Assembly (NCBI GenBank): GCA_001281695.1
Contig: LJIE01000001.1
Coordinates: 3,185,521-3,249,520, forward strand
Reading direction: 5' to 3'
Source of the DNA: a bacterium 336/3
GTDB lineage: Bacteria; Bacteroidota; Bacteroidia; Cytophagales; Thermonemataceae
Length of the DNA stretch: 64,000 nucleotides
Each line of letters opens with the position of its first letter. The first letter of the stretch is position 1. The position numbers and the translations under genes are program-made. Shown here in pieces: positions 54,509 to 62,442 of the stretch. The notes beneath the pieces were generated by a model. The model was not told the DNA's origin and did not search any database. It saw nothing but the letters and a program-made list of their open reading frames with translations.

Positions 54509-55189
54509 ATGATAGAAATTTTTGAGACAAAAGATGGCTCTAAAACATTGCTAAACACAGCATTGAATGAAACCTATCATTCTCGTTTTGGGGCAATACA
54601 AGAGTCTATCCATGTGTTTATTGAAGCAGGACTAAAGACTTATTTACAACAATTTCCTGAAAATCAAAGTGTTCATATTTTAGAAGTTGGTTTTGGAACA
54701 GGCTTAAATGCTATTCTTACGTTGCAAGCTATTCAAAACACTTCTTATTCTGTATATTACGAAACGCTTGAAACCTACCCACTTCCATTAGAACAAGTAG
54801 AAGAATTGGGTTATATTGAGCAAATTGGTGATAAAAGTCTAAATGATTATTTTCAGAAAATACATACTTGCAATTGGGATGAGCCAGTCCAGATTCATGA
54901 GCAATTTATCCTTCACAAAAAAAAGCAACATTTAGAAACTTACCAAACTGAAAAAGACTTTCATATAGTCTATTTTGATGCTTTTGCACCCAATGTACAA
55001 CCTGAACTTTGGACACTAGAAGCTTTACAAAACTCTACTCAAAAGCTTCTTGAAAATGGTATATTTGTAACTTATTGTGCCAAAGGGCAACTCAAAAGAG
55101 ATTTAAAAGCCTTGCAATTTCGAGTAGAAAGCCTTGCAGGTCCTCCAGGTAAAAGAGAAATGACTCGTGGTATAAAAATTGTTGTATAA
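54509..55189 (+). CDS. mnmD: tRNA mnm5s2U34 methyltransferase-like protein MnmD
   Basis: 226 aa. SAM-binding HILEVGFGTGLNAILTL near residue 51, VYFDAFAPNVQPELWT near 155 (the MnmC methyltransferase catalytic block) and YCAKGQLKRDL, ending PPGKREMTRGIK. This is the stand-alone methyltransferase half of MnmC, which finishes the wobble uridine of certain tRNAs. No FAD oxidase domain is attached, as in many Bacteroidota. Confidence 0.9.
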   Translation: MIEIFETKDGSKTLLNTALNETYHSRFGAIQESIHVFIEAGLKTYLQQFPENQSVHILEVGFGTGLNAILTLQAIQNTSYSVYYETLETYPLPLEQVEELGYIEQIGDKSLNDYFQKIHTCNWDEPVQIHEQFILHKKKQHLETYQTEKDFHIVYFDAFAPNVQPELWTLEALQNSTQKLLENGIFVTYCAKGQLKRDLKALQFRVESLAGPPGKREMTRGIKIVV

Positions 55190-55267
55190 ATGTTATCTAA
55201 ACAAGAAATTATAAACTAGCAAGATTTTTGCTATAAAACAATTCACTATAAAATTATATTAAACCTT

Positions 55268-55828
55268 ATGAAAGTATTTTTTTCTATTTTATTCATTAGC
55301 TTTTCATTTTCCCTATTAGCTCAAAAGTTAGATAAACAAGAAGCGAAAGTGTGGAAAGAAAAACTCAAAAATATGAGTATTGAAGAGTTCAAAAGCTTAA
55401 ATGAAAATATAAGCCGAGATGAAGCCAAACTTGCTCAATATCAAAAAACAACACAAGAGAATAATACACAGGCTCTTTCCAAAGATGATGAGTTGAGTGT
55501 ATTAAAACAGAAAATCAAGCAACTTGAAAAAGAAACTGCCGAAGTAGATGCTTCAGACAAATCAGACAAAGGGATTGTTTTTAAAGTACAAATTGGAGCA
55601 TTTGAAAAAGTAGATATTACTGCACAAGCCAATAGCAAAAAAACTGATCTGACAGCTGAAAGAGATAATAACGTAAAAAAATATACTGTTGGATATTTTA
55701 GAGATTACTGGCAAGCTGATAAATTCAAAAAATGCCTTCAAAATCAAGGTATTACAGATGCTTGGATTGTTGCCTACAAAGATGGGAAAAGAGTAGATAT
55801 CAAAGATGTATTAAAAGAAGTTATCTAA
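55268..55828 (+). CDS. Secreted coiled-coil protein with SPOR-like C-terminus, paralogue 1
   Basis: 186 aa. Signal peptide ending SLLAQ, coiled coil (residues 20-95, with EAKVWKEKLKNMSIEEFKSL), then a C-terminal SPOR-like domain FKVQIGAFEK ... KYTVGYFRDYWQADKFKKCL ... GITDAWIVAYKDGKRV. In Cytophagales such proteins are often annotated as Ezrin/radixin/moesin-like. SPOR domains bind peptidoglycan. The next gene is a paralogue. It probably acts in the periplasm near the cell wall. Confidence 0.78.
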   Translation: MKVFFSILFISFSFSLLAQKLDKQEAKVWKEKLKNMSIEEFKSLNENISRDEAKLAQYQKTTQENNTQALSKDDELSVLKQKIKQLEKETAEVDASDKSDKGIVFKVQIGAFEKVDITAQANSKKTDLTAERDNNVKKYTVGYFRDYWQADKFKKCLQNQGITDAWIVAYKDGKRVDIKDVLKEVI

Positions 55829-55874
55829 ATCTTTATTTATCATTTATTTATCAAAACCAGATTTACCTACCATT

Positions 55875-56402
55875 ATGAAATTTATATTCTCACTTTCATT
55901 ATTATTGTTCATTAGTCATATTACATTTGCTCAGAAGCTTACAAAAGAAGAAAAAGCTGTTCAGAAAGAGTGGGAAAAACGTAAAAAATCCATGACTCCT
56001 GAAGAGTTTAAAGCTCTAACTGAGAAAAGAACAAAATTAGATGAGACGCTTAAACAAACAGAAGCTGCTTCTTTGGAAAGTGAACAAGCTTTGGCTCAAA
56101 AAACAGCTGAATTAATTACTTTACGTAATAGAGCTACAGAACTTGAAAAAGCTAAAGAAGCTGCAAAAGAGCAACAAAGTATTGCTCAAGTTTCTCCAGA
56201 AGATGCTAAAGGTACTTTTTATAAAGTTCAGATTTTTTCTTGTGATGGCAACCCAGACGAAGAAACCGCTAGAAAATATACTTTGGGGCGTTTTAATACT
56301 TTAGGTGAAGCACAAAGATTTTTAAAATCTGTACAAAAAATGCAAATAAACAATGCAAGAGTAGTTACTTATAAGAATGGTAAAGCAACCATCAATCCAT
56401 AA
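55875..56402 (+). CDS. Secreted coiled-coil protein with SPOR-like C-terminus, paralogue 2
   Basis: 175 aa, same plan as its upstream neighbour: signal peptide ending ITFAQ, coiled coil with WEKRKKSMTPEEFKALTEKR, then KGTFYKVQIFSCD ... KYTLGRFNTLGEAQRFLKSV ... INNARVVTYKNGKAT. The SPOR-like part is shorter and has Cys in the first strand. The next gene starts 2 bases after its stop, a coupled arrangement. Confidence 0.78.
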   Translation: MKFIFSLSLLLFISHITFAQKLTKEEKAVQKEWEKRKKSMTPEEFKALTEKRTKLDETLKQTEAASLESEQALAQKTAELITLRNRATELEKAKEAAKEQQSIAQVSPEDAKGTFYKVQIFSCDGNPDEETARKYTLGRFNTLGEAQRFLKSVQKMQINNARVVTYKNGKATINP

Positions 56403-56404
56403 TA

Positions 56405-57214
56405 ATGTTTATTAGATTAGCCATTATCTTTGTTTTCTGTTTCAATGTTTTGAGTGTTTCATGCCAAAATGTTAAAAAAACAGGAAAAACAATCAAAGAA
56501 CGCTTTGAAGTGCCCGCAGGATTTGTACGCATTGAAGCCACAGCAGGCACTTTTGGGGCTTATCTCCAAAATTTTGTCCTTAAACCAGATGGTTCTGAAG
56601 TGTATTTATTCAACAATACTCTTAAACCAAACCAAGATGTACATGTTGCCGTACTCGATATTGATAGAGGTGATAAAGATTTACAGCAATGTGCTGATGC
56701 TGTCATGCGATTAAGAGCTGAATATCTGTATAATTCTAAACAAACTGACAAAGTTGGTTTCAAAAACTTTGCAGGCACTAACATGGATTGGGTTCGATAT
56801 GCACAAGGCTATAGAGTAACACAAAAGGGTTATCAGAAAATTTCTAAACCTGATAACACCAAAACAGCTTTCAGAAAGTATTTGGATATGGTTTTTAGTT
56901 ATGCCAATACTTATACGCTTTCTAAAGAAATGCAGGAAGTTAACCTTTCTAAAATGCAAATAGGAGATGTTTTTATCGTAGGTTATCCCAATAAATTTGG
57001 ACACGCTGTAATCGTAATGGATATGGCAGAAAACCCAAAAACCAAAGAAAAAGTGTTTCTACTTGCTCAGAGTTATATGCCTGCTCAGGATATTCATATC
57101 TTAAAAAATGCCAACGATACTAAAAACCCTTATTGGTACAGCCTCCAAGCCGTCCAAGAAACTCTCCAAACTCCTGAATGGGATTTCCCTGCCAGTTCGT
57201 TGAAAAGGTTTTAA
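56405..57214 (+). CDS. DUF4846 secreted protein
   Basis: 269 aa with signal peptide (IFVFCFNVLSVSC, lipoprotein-like Cys20). The DUF4846 core is visible: FVRIEATAGTFGAYLQNF near residue 40, VYLFNNTLKPNQDVHVAVLDID near 66, GDKDLQQCADAVMRLRAEYLY near 90 and a C-terminal GDVFIVGYPNKFGHAVIVMDMA. Members are likely periplasmic. It overlaps the convergent 94-aa gene by 4 bases at the stops, and shares the transcript with the two SPOR-like genes. Confidence 0.85.
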   Translation: MFIRLAIIFVFCFNVLSVSCQNVKKTGKTIKERFEVPAGFVRIEATAGTFGAYLQNFVLKPDGSEVYLFNNTLKPNQDVHVAVLDIDRGDKDLQQCADAVMRLRAEYLYNSKQTDKVGFKNFAGTNMDWVRYAQGYRVTQKGYQKISKPDNTKTAFRKYLDMVFSYANTYTLSKEMQEVNLSKMQIGDVFIVGYPNKFGHAVIVMDMAENPKTKEKVFLLAQSYMPAQDIHILKNANDTKNPYWYSLQAVQETLQTPEWDFPASSLKRF

Positions 57215-57495
57215 AGTTCATTGAGTTTCTTCGACTTTATGAATTCCCAGAAATCCTTTTCCATCCATCCTGTTTTGCTATCAATATCTAATGGAGAAAT
57301 GAACAATCTGCCTCCACCTTGTACAAACTTAATAAGCCTGCCCTGCCACTTACTAGCATCAGATGATGTATAAACTAAATAAATCTTGTCATCATACCTA
57401 TACCAGTCAAGTGCTAAACTCATTTTTTCCTCAATATCATTTTGAGTAACACCTTGTTTAGGATTAATATAAATATGTAAGAATTTTTTTTTCAT
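57211..57495 (-). CDS. Small alpha/beta protein, unknown
   Basis: 94 aa, MKKKFLHIYINPKQGVTQND. Predicted order beta-alpha-beta-alpha-beta-alpha (FLHIYIN, EKMSLALDWY, KIYLVYTS, WQGRLIKFVQ, RLFISPLD, KDFWEFIK), a ferredoxin-like plan seen in SinR/Cas2-like small proteins. No known family could be assigned. It follows the membrane coiled-coil gene with 6 bases between them, so they form a two-gene unit, and its stop overlaps that of DUF4846. Confidence 0.6.
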   Translation of the reverse strand: MKKKFLHIYINPKQGVTQNDIEEKMSLALDWYRYDDKIYLVYTSSDASKWQGRLIKFVQGGGRLFISPLDIDSKTGWMEKDFWEFIKSKKLNEL

Positions 57496-57501
57496 TGTTT
57501 A

Positions 57502-57924
57502 TTAGTTTTGGTCTGGTGTAGTATCATCTATATCATTGATATTTATACTCTGATTATTTTCTTGAGTTATTGAGTTTTCACTTAGGCGATGATTTCCTTT
57601 ATCTTTTTGAGCTGCAATAATCTCTTTTTTCATATTTTCAAGTTTGTCATCTATATTTTTAGGAACAGAAGTTATTGATTTCGCACTTTCCTCAATTTTC
57701 TTAACAACATCACTTAATCTTGCAAAATTTTCAGAAGATTGTTGATTTGTTACTATAGAGTAAAATATTGCTATTAGACCCAATACTAAAGATATTAAAG
57801 TTGCCGCATTATTGATATAATTAGCTAACTCTTTATTATCTCTTGTTATAAGTATGAAGCCAAAAATTGCAAACAATACTATTACAATAATAACAACCAC
57901 ATAAACTTTTATACTTTTCTCCAT
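57502..57924 (-). CDS. Two-helix membrane protein with coiled coil, unknown
   Basis: 140 aa from the ATG at 57924; the longer TTG reading that begins beside the T9SS stop is less likely. Two N-terminal membrane helices (VYVVVIIVIVLFAIFGFILI and LISLVLGLIAIFYSIV), then a cytosolic or periplasmic helical part (VVKKIEESAKSITSVPKNIDDKLENMKKEI) likely to form a coiled coil, and a polar Asn-rich tail. Partner is the 94-aa gene downstream. No family recognised. Confidence 0.62.
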   Translation of the reverse strand: MEKSIKVYVVVIIVIVLFAIFGFILITRDNKELANYINNAATLISLVLGLIAIFYSIVTNQQSSENFARLSDVVKKIEESAKSITSVPKNIDDKLENMKKEIIAAQKDKGNHRLSENSITQENNQSININDIDDTTPDQN

Positions 57925-57984
57925 TATACTATAATTTATTTCAACTACTGATCCATAAGATAAAAAATCTATCTGTTCCAAACT

Positions 57985-59808
57985 CTACTCTCCTACAATC
58001 AATTTCGTTCTTACAACTTTTCCTTGTTTTGTTTCAATATTTACAATATACAAGCCTTTGGGAAGGTTAAAATGAAGCTTTTGATTGTCTTGTTGCCAAA
58101 AACTTACTTGAGTTTTGCCTTGCGTGTCCATTATCCAAACATTTTGTATCTGCTCTCCTTCTATTTTTACAGAATTTTGGGCTGGATTTGGATAAATTTT
58201 AAACATTTTCTCTAAATCTTTATCCTCTAAAGCTGTTATTACACTATTTTTAAATACAGGACGTATCATTAAACTCCCCTTAATATTTAAGTCTTGCTCC
58301 CAAATACCACTTGTATTGAAGTAAATCTGTGAACTATTATCATTATTAGCATCAAAACCTATGGCTATTAAATCTTCTGTGGTCTGTTGTATACCTACAA
58401 AAATAGTGTCTTTCACCTTTAATACTTGAGAACTATCTACAGATATACGAATAAACCCATTAGGAGTATTAGGATAACGAACTTGTACAGAACGTTGAAA
58501 AAGCACTTCTTGGTTTCTTCCTCCTACAGTTTTCCATACCGAAAGTACAAAAGTCTGACTAGTTAAATCTTTTACAAAAGGAACGATATTGATATCCACA
58601 TCTGTGAGTTGAGCTTCTTGAGCTATTGGAAATTTTACAGCTATTCTACCCAAACGTTGATTCACGCCTGCTACATACTCAGCTTCACCATCATCATAGG
58701 CATAATAATCGTCTAAAACAGTTGTATGCACAATTGTATCATTATTTCTAAAATCTATGGGTGGAATAAAGGTATTATTATCGCTCGTATTTACCTCCAA
58801 ACGAGTTTTTAAAATTGCTTTGGTTGTATTGGCAGGCAATGTTGGCATTTGTGGAGTTGCTTCTAGTCTAAAATCTTCATTGGTGAAAATAAGAGGAGCA
58901 TTAGAAGAAAGTGCTGTCAGTGGTAAAGTAGCCACTGTGGTATTGGTAATAGCGTCCAATACTCTACACTGATACGACAATACTCTAAATGTAGCATCCA
59001 AGTTTTTCAGTCTAAAAGTAATTTTGTTATTTAAAAACTGATTAGGATTGCTATTTTCAAAAAAGTGTTTTGCTGGTATGGCAGTATAGCCTTTAAAATA
59101 AGACCCTATACTTTGTGTAGTAGCTATATCGGGGTATGTAGTATCTGTAAGACTTCTATTTTTATTCAAATAAACATAATCTATATGCCACACATCAAAA
59201 TTTCCTGAAAGTTTTCCATAACGAACGAAACGAAATTGAAATTTATCATGAAAAAATGTCGTTTGATTAATAGGCAAAACTACTTGTTCAAAATTGGGAG
59301 TAGGAGGGTTATTTCCCTCTTTTTGCCAAATTGTTTGCCAAGTATTATCAGCATTTTTAGCCTCCAAACGCAAGAAATCCTCAGGGTCAGGTTGTTCGCC
59401 TAAGCCTTGAGCTTGCCAAAAAAAACTCAAGTGTAGATTGTCACTAACTGTAGAGGTACTTAAATCTATCTCTTGGGTTGCCAAAGTGTCAGAAAAACCT
59501 ATGGCTTGTGGAGAAGTAAAATTATATACTCTGCCAAATTGATTATAACTATCCAATGTTGCTACTCCTCTACTTATAGGGTTGAGAGCCACACCATTGG
59601 TAATAGTTGTTCCTTTATTGACCCATAAATTTCCATTTATACTATTTCCCAAAAAATCATCAAAAAATGGAAGTACAAGTGGTGTTGCTCTCTCCACAAT
59701 ATTCTTATTCAACACTTGGGAGTTTTGTGTAAAAGAATGTAATTTAATCTGACATTCAGCTACAATACCTTTAAAAATAAGCAATACTACAATATATATA
59801 ATTTTCAT
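57985..59808 (-). CDS. Large secreted protein with T9SS type A sorting domain
   Basis: 607 aa. Signal peptide (IIYIVVLLIFKGIVAEC), then a beta-sandwich region (VLPFFDDFLGNSINGNLWVNKG, LHLSFFWQAQGLGEQPDPEDFLRLEAK, DVWHIDYVYLNKN) typical of cell-surface jellyroll proteins, and the sorting end IYPNPAQNSVKIEG ... GLYIVNIETKQGKVVRTKLIV. It is exported by T9SS and probably cell-surface attached. Function unknown. Confidence 0.88.
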   Translation of the reverse strand: MKIIYIVVLLIFKGIVAECQIKLHSFTQNSQVLNKNIVERATPLVLPFFDDFLGNSINGNLWVNKGTTITNGVALNPISRGVATLDSYNQFGRVYNFTSPQAIGFSDTLATQEIDLSTSTVSDNLHLSFFWQAQGLGEQPDPEDFLRLEAKNADNTWQTIWQKEGNNPPTPNFEQVVLPINQTTFFHDKFQFRFVRYGKLSGNFDVWHIDYVYLNKNRSLTDTTYPDIATTQSIGSYFKGYTAIPAKHFFENSNPNQFLNNKITFRLKNLDATFRVLSYQCRVLDAITNTTVATLPLTALSSNAPLIFTNEDFRLEATPQMPTLPANTTKAILKTRLEVNTSDNNTFIPPIDFRNNDTIVHTTVLDDYYAYDDGEAEYVAGVNQRLGRIAVKFPIAQEAQLTDVDINIVPFVKDLTSQTFVLSVWKTVGGRNQEVLFQRSVQVRYPNTPNGFIRISVDSSQVLKVKDTIFVGIQQTTEDLIAIGFDANNDNSSQIYFNTSGIWEQDLNIKGSLMIRPVFKNSVITALEDKDLEKMFKIYPNPAQNSVKIEGEQIQNVWIMDTQGKTQVSFWQQDNQKLHFNLPKGLYIVNIETKQGKVVRTKLIVGE

Positions 59809-59949
59809 GGAGTTTTATAGATAATATACAAATCGTAAAATTAAGAATTTCTACGGTTTTAGAGCAATTTTTACGCCAAATAAAAAACTGAAAAAAATTG
59901 TGTTTTATTAGAAAAAAAAGTACATTACACAAAAAAACATAACAGCTTT

Positions 59950-60345
59950 ATGGACATCATCAAATCCTTACAGAAAATAGCAGACGAACTAGGTGGTAGT
60001 TTCACCGAGTACTCTAACAACAATTTAATTGTAACTGTGCCTACAAGTGATGGAAGATTTCAAGGCATCACTACATATATTTTGGAGCATGAAGGAAAAA
60101 AAGTATTGGAAATAGCCTCTCGTGTATGTGATGCGGACTTACCAGACATCAATTATAAAAGTCTTTTGGAAATGAACCAAGACTTGACTTATTCTAAAAT
60201 TGTTATTTTTGATGGCTATATTCAACTTGCTTCAGAGGTAATTGTTGAGCATATCAATGAAGTAATATTAAAAGACATTGTTGAAGAAATTGGTCATACA
60301 GCTGATACAATTGAGTTTAAACTTACAGGTAAAGATGTTCATTAA
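59950..60345 (+). CDS. YbjN/secretion-chaperone-like small protein
   Basis: 131 aa, no signal. MDIIKSLQKIADELGG, FQGITTYILEHEGKKVLEIASRV, YKSLLEMNQDLTYSKIVIFDGYIQLASEV fit the YbjN/type III secretion chaperone-like fold. The role is not known. It is divergent from the T9SS gene. Confidence 0.65.
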   Translation: MDIIKSLQKIADELGGSFTEYSNNNLIVTVPTSDGRFQGITTYILEHEGKKVLEIASRVCDADLPDINYKSLLEMNQDLTYSKIVIFDGYIQLASEVIVEHINEVILKDIVEEIGHTADTIEFKLTGKDVH

Positions 60346-60372
60346 CTAAATTTTTCATATTCTTAATTTTTT

Positions 60373-60418
60373 ATCGAAAACACTTTCTTAACACTTAGGA
60401 AAGTGTTTTCGATTTTTT
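60373..60418 (+). terminator. Strong terminator after the YbjN-like gene
   Basis: 15-bp perfect stem (60373-60387 with 60399-60413), 11-base loop, then a T-run of five. Confidence 0.9.
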
Positions 60419-60554
60419 GTTTAGTTTTTTATTAAAAAAGTTAAACAAAAAAATCAAACCTCATGTTTAAATGTATAGAGTTTAGAATATATGACAGTCA
60501 ATTAAAAATAGCACGTTTTTTGTAAAATCTTTGTTGTAGAAATTAAACACCTAA

Positions 60555-60962
60555 ATGAAAGTAAAAGTATCTCGAAAAGAACATTTCAATGCTGCACACC
60601 GTCTCCATAATCCTGCTTGGGATGAGCAGAAAAACATGGAAGTTTTTGGAAAATGTAACAATCAATACTATCACGGTCATAATTACGAATTGATTATAGA
60701 AGTGGTAGGAGAAATTAGCCCAGAAACAGGTTATGTCATAGATATGAAAGTATTATCCGACATTATCAAGGAACATGTAACCGACCGATTTGACCATAAA
60801 AATCTAAACTTAGAATTAAATGAATTTAAGAACCTTAACCCCACTGCCGAAAATATTGCAGTGGTTATTTGGAATATTTTAAGACAACACATTCAACCAC
60901 CATACGAACTCAAGGTAAAACTTTATGAAACAGAACGAAACTTCGTTGAATACCCTGCCTAA
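60555..60962 (+). CDS. queD: 6-pyruvoyltetrahydropterin synthase/QueD-like enzyme
   Basis: 135 aa. Zinc-binding and catalytic residues: FNAAHRL (His15) and YYHGHNYEL (two His near 39-41), NQYYHGHN, and the C-terminal ETERNFVEY with the conserved Glu. The family includes queuosine-path CPH4 synthase and PTPS. Its stop overlaps folE by 38 bases, so it forms an operon with folE. QueD is most likely because folE is next to it. Confidence 0.9.
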   Translation: MKVKVSRKEHFNAAHRLHNPAWDEQKNMEVFGKCNNQYYHGHNYELIIEVVGEISPETGYVIDMKVLSDIIKEHVTDRFDHKNLNLELNEFKNLNPTAENIAVVIWNILRQHIQPPYELKVKLYETERNFVEYPA

Positions 60963-61629
60963 AAATTGGACGACCGAAGACTTGGGCGATAACCATGTAG
61001 CTACTTCTTTAGAGACACCTCTCAGAGAAGACGCTTTTGAACTAGATGATGACCTAAAAATAGAATTAATAGAGAAGCACTTTAAAGAGATTATGCATAT
61101 TTTAGGTCTAGACTTAACAGATGATAGCCTAAGCGGGACTCCACACAGAGTTGCAAAAATGTATATCAAAGAGATCTTTAGTGGTTTAAACCCAGCCAAT
61201 AAACCAAAAATCTCTCTTTTTGAGAATAAATACCAATATAATCAAATGCTTGTTGAAAAAGATATTACATTCTTTTCAAACTGCGAACATCATTTCGTAC
61301 CCATTGTAGGGAAAGCTCATATTGCTTATATTTCTAATGGACAAGTGATTGGTTTATCCAAACTCAATAGAATTGTGCAATATTATGCAAAACGTCCACA
61401 AGTACAAGAACGCCTTACCATGCAAATAGGTAAAGAGTTACAAGACATTTTACAAACTGACAATGTAGCTGTTGTAATTGATGCTAAACATTTGTGTGTA
61501 TCTTCAAGAGGTGTACAAGATGTAAATAGTGCAACTATTACAGCATTTTACGAAGGAAAATTCAAAGAAGAAGCTACCAAAAACGAATTTTTAAAGTATT
61601 TATCTCTGGGAACAGAATACGGAATATAA
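60925..61629 (+). CDS. folE: GTP cyclohydrolase I
   Basis: 234 aa from the ATG at 60925, which lies within queD. Zinc site: Cys and His in NCEHHFVPIVGKAHIAYIS and the second Cys in HLCVSSRGV. GTP-binding loop RPQVQERLTMQI. Makes 7,8-dihydroneopterin triphosphate, the shared precursor of folate and queuosine-type 7-deazapurines. Paired with queD here; the N-terminal 45 residues are a loose leader, so a later start cannot be ruled out. Confidence 0.95.
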   Translation: MKQNETSLNTLPKNWTTEDLGDNHVATSLETPLREDAFELDDDLKIELIEKHFKEIMHILGLDLTDDSLSGTPHRVAKMYIKEIFSGLNPANKPKISLFENKYQYNQMLVEKDITFFSNCEHHFVPIVGKAHIAYISNGQVIGLSKLNRIVQYYAKRPQVQERLTMQIGKELQDILQTDNVAVVIDAKHLCVSSRGVQDVNSATITAFYEGKFKEEATKNEFLKYLSLGTEYGI

Positions 61630-61633
61630 AAAG

Positions 61634-61662
61634 AAGAAGGGGACAAAAATCCCCTTCTTTTA
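61634..61662 (+). terminator. Terminator of queD-folE
   Basis: 10-bp stem AAGAAGGGGA (61634-61643) with TCCCCTTCTT (61650-61659), loop CAAAAA. Confidence 0.85.
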
Positions 61663-61684
61663 TGCTTTACATTGTTTTTACGAT

Positions 61685-62338
61685 TTAACACAAGCTGATC
61701 AACCATAAATACAATATTAATCCTATTATAAACGCTCCTATAACACCCCATAGCAAGAATAACCCTCCTAAAGATATCCCTATCAGAGCTAAAATCCCCC
61801 AGTAAACCAGAAAACTAAATAATCCACATAAAAAAATAAAGGTAACCAATCCCGAAACTCCTAAGGAGATGAAGACTGTAATAATTGCAAAAAGAGGAAC
61901 AATATAAATTACATATAAGATAATTAAAAATGGATTTTTCGGAGGTTTAGTAAGTTCAAACATTTCGACACCCAAAACAATAAATTCCAATGGCTCTTTC
62001 AAGAAACAACCTAGTCTTAGAGCTTTCCCTCTTTTGGAATTTATTTTTGGTGCAGGAGTATCAATAGCAATTGATTTCTTCCATTTTAAATGCTTAAGAA
62101 ATCTTTTATTGTGAATGCTCTTTTGTTGCGGTTTTAATTCAGTATATACTTCATTTTGAGAAGCTTGTACAGACTTAAGAATATTAGCTTTAGATGATTG
62201 GGGATAAGATGTTGGGGTTACAGAAATTGTATCTAAAAAAATTTGTTGTGTTTCTCCTGTACGAGATTGTGATTCTATGTGTTGAGCCTGTAAAGAATAA
62301 CATAAAAAGCCACAAAATATTAATAAAATAATTTTCAT
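61685..62338 (-). CDS. Secreted N-terminus, C-terminal membrane-domain protein, unknown
   Basis: 217 aa. A signal peptide (MKIILLIFCGFLCYSLQAQ) precedes a polar segment of about 80 residues and then three to four hydrophobic helices (FLIILYVIYIVPLFAIITVFISLG, VTFIFLCGLFSFLVYWGILALIG, LFLLWGVIGAFIIGLILYLW). The layout resembles small Bacteroidota envelope proteins. No family recognised. Confidence 0.6.
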   Translation of the reverse strand: MKIILLIFCGFLCYSLQAQHIESQSRTGETQQIFLDTISVTPTSYPQSSKANILKSVQASQNEVYTELKPQQKSIHNKRFLKHLKWKKSIAIDTPAPKINSKRGKALRLGCFLKEPLEFIVLGVEMFELTKPPKNPFLIILYVIYIVPLFAIITVFISLGVSGLVTFIFLCGLFSFLVYWGILALIGISLGGLFLLWGVIGAFIIGLILYLWLISLC

Positions 62339-62393
62339 ACGTTGTATCTTATAGACATATTGCTCAATATAATATTATGTTTTCTAAAAAACA

Positions 62394-62428
62394 AAAAAGC
62401 CCTAACATTTTTTATATTAGGGCTTTTT
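62394..62428 (-). terminator. Terminator of the T9SS/PKD gene at the right edge
   Basis: 12-bp perfect stem AAAAAGCCCTAA (62394-62405) with TTAGGGCTTTTT (62417-62428), 11-base loop, T-run on the minus strand. Confidence 0.85.
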
Positions 62429-62442
62429 GCATCATAAACTTT

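Noticed and set aside
57925-57981. Extended TTG start of the coiled-coil membrane protein
   Set aside because: The extra 19 residues are polar and unneeded; the ATG at 57924 starts directly before the membrane helix.
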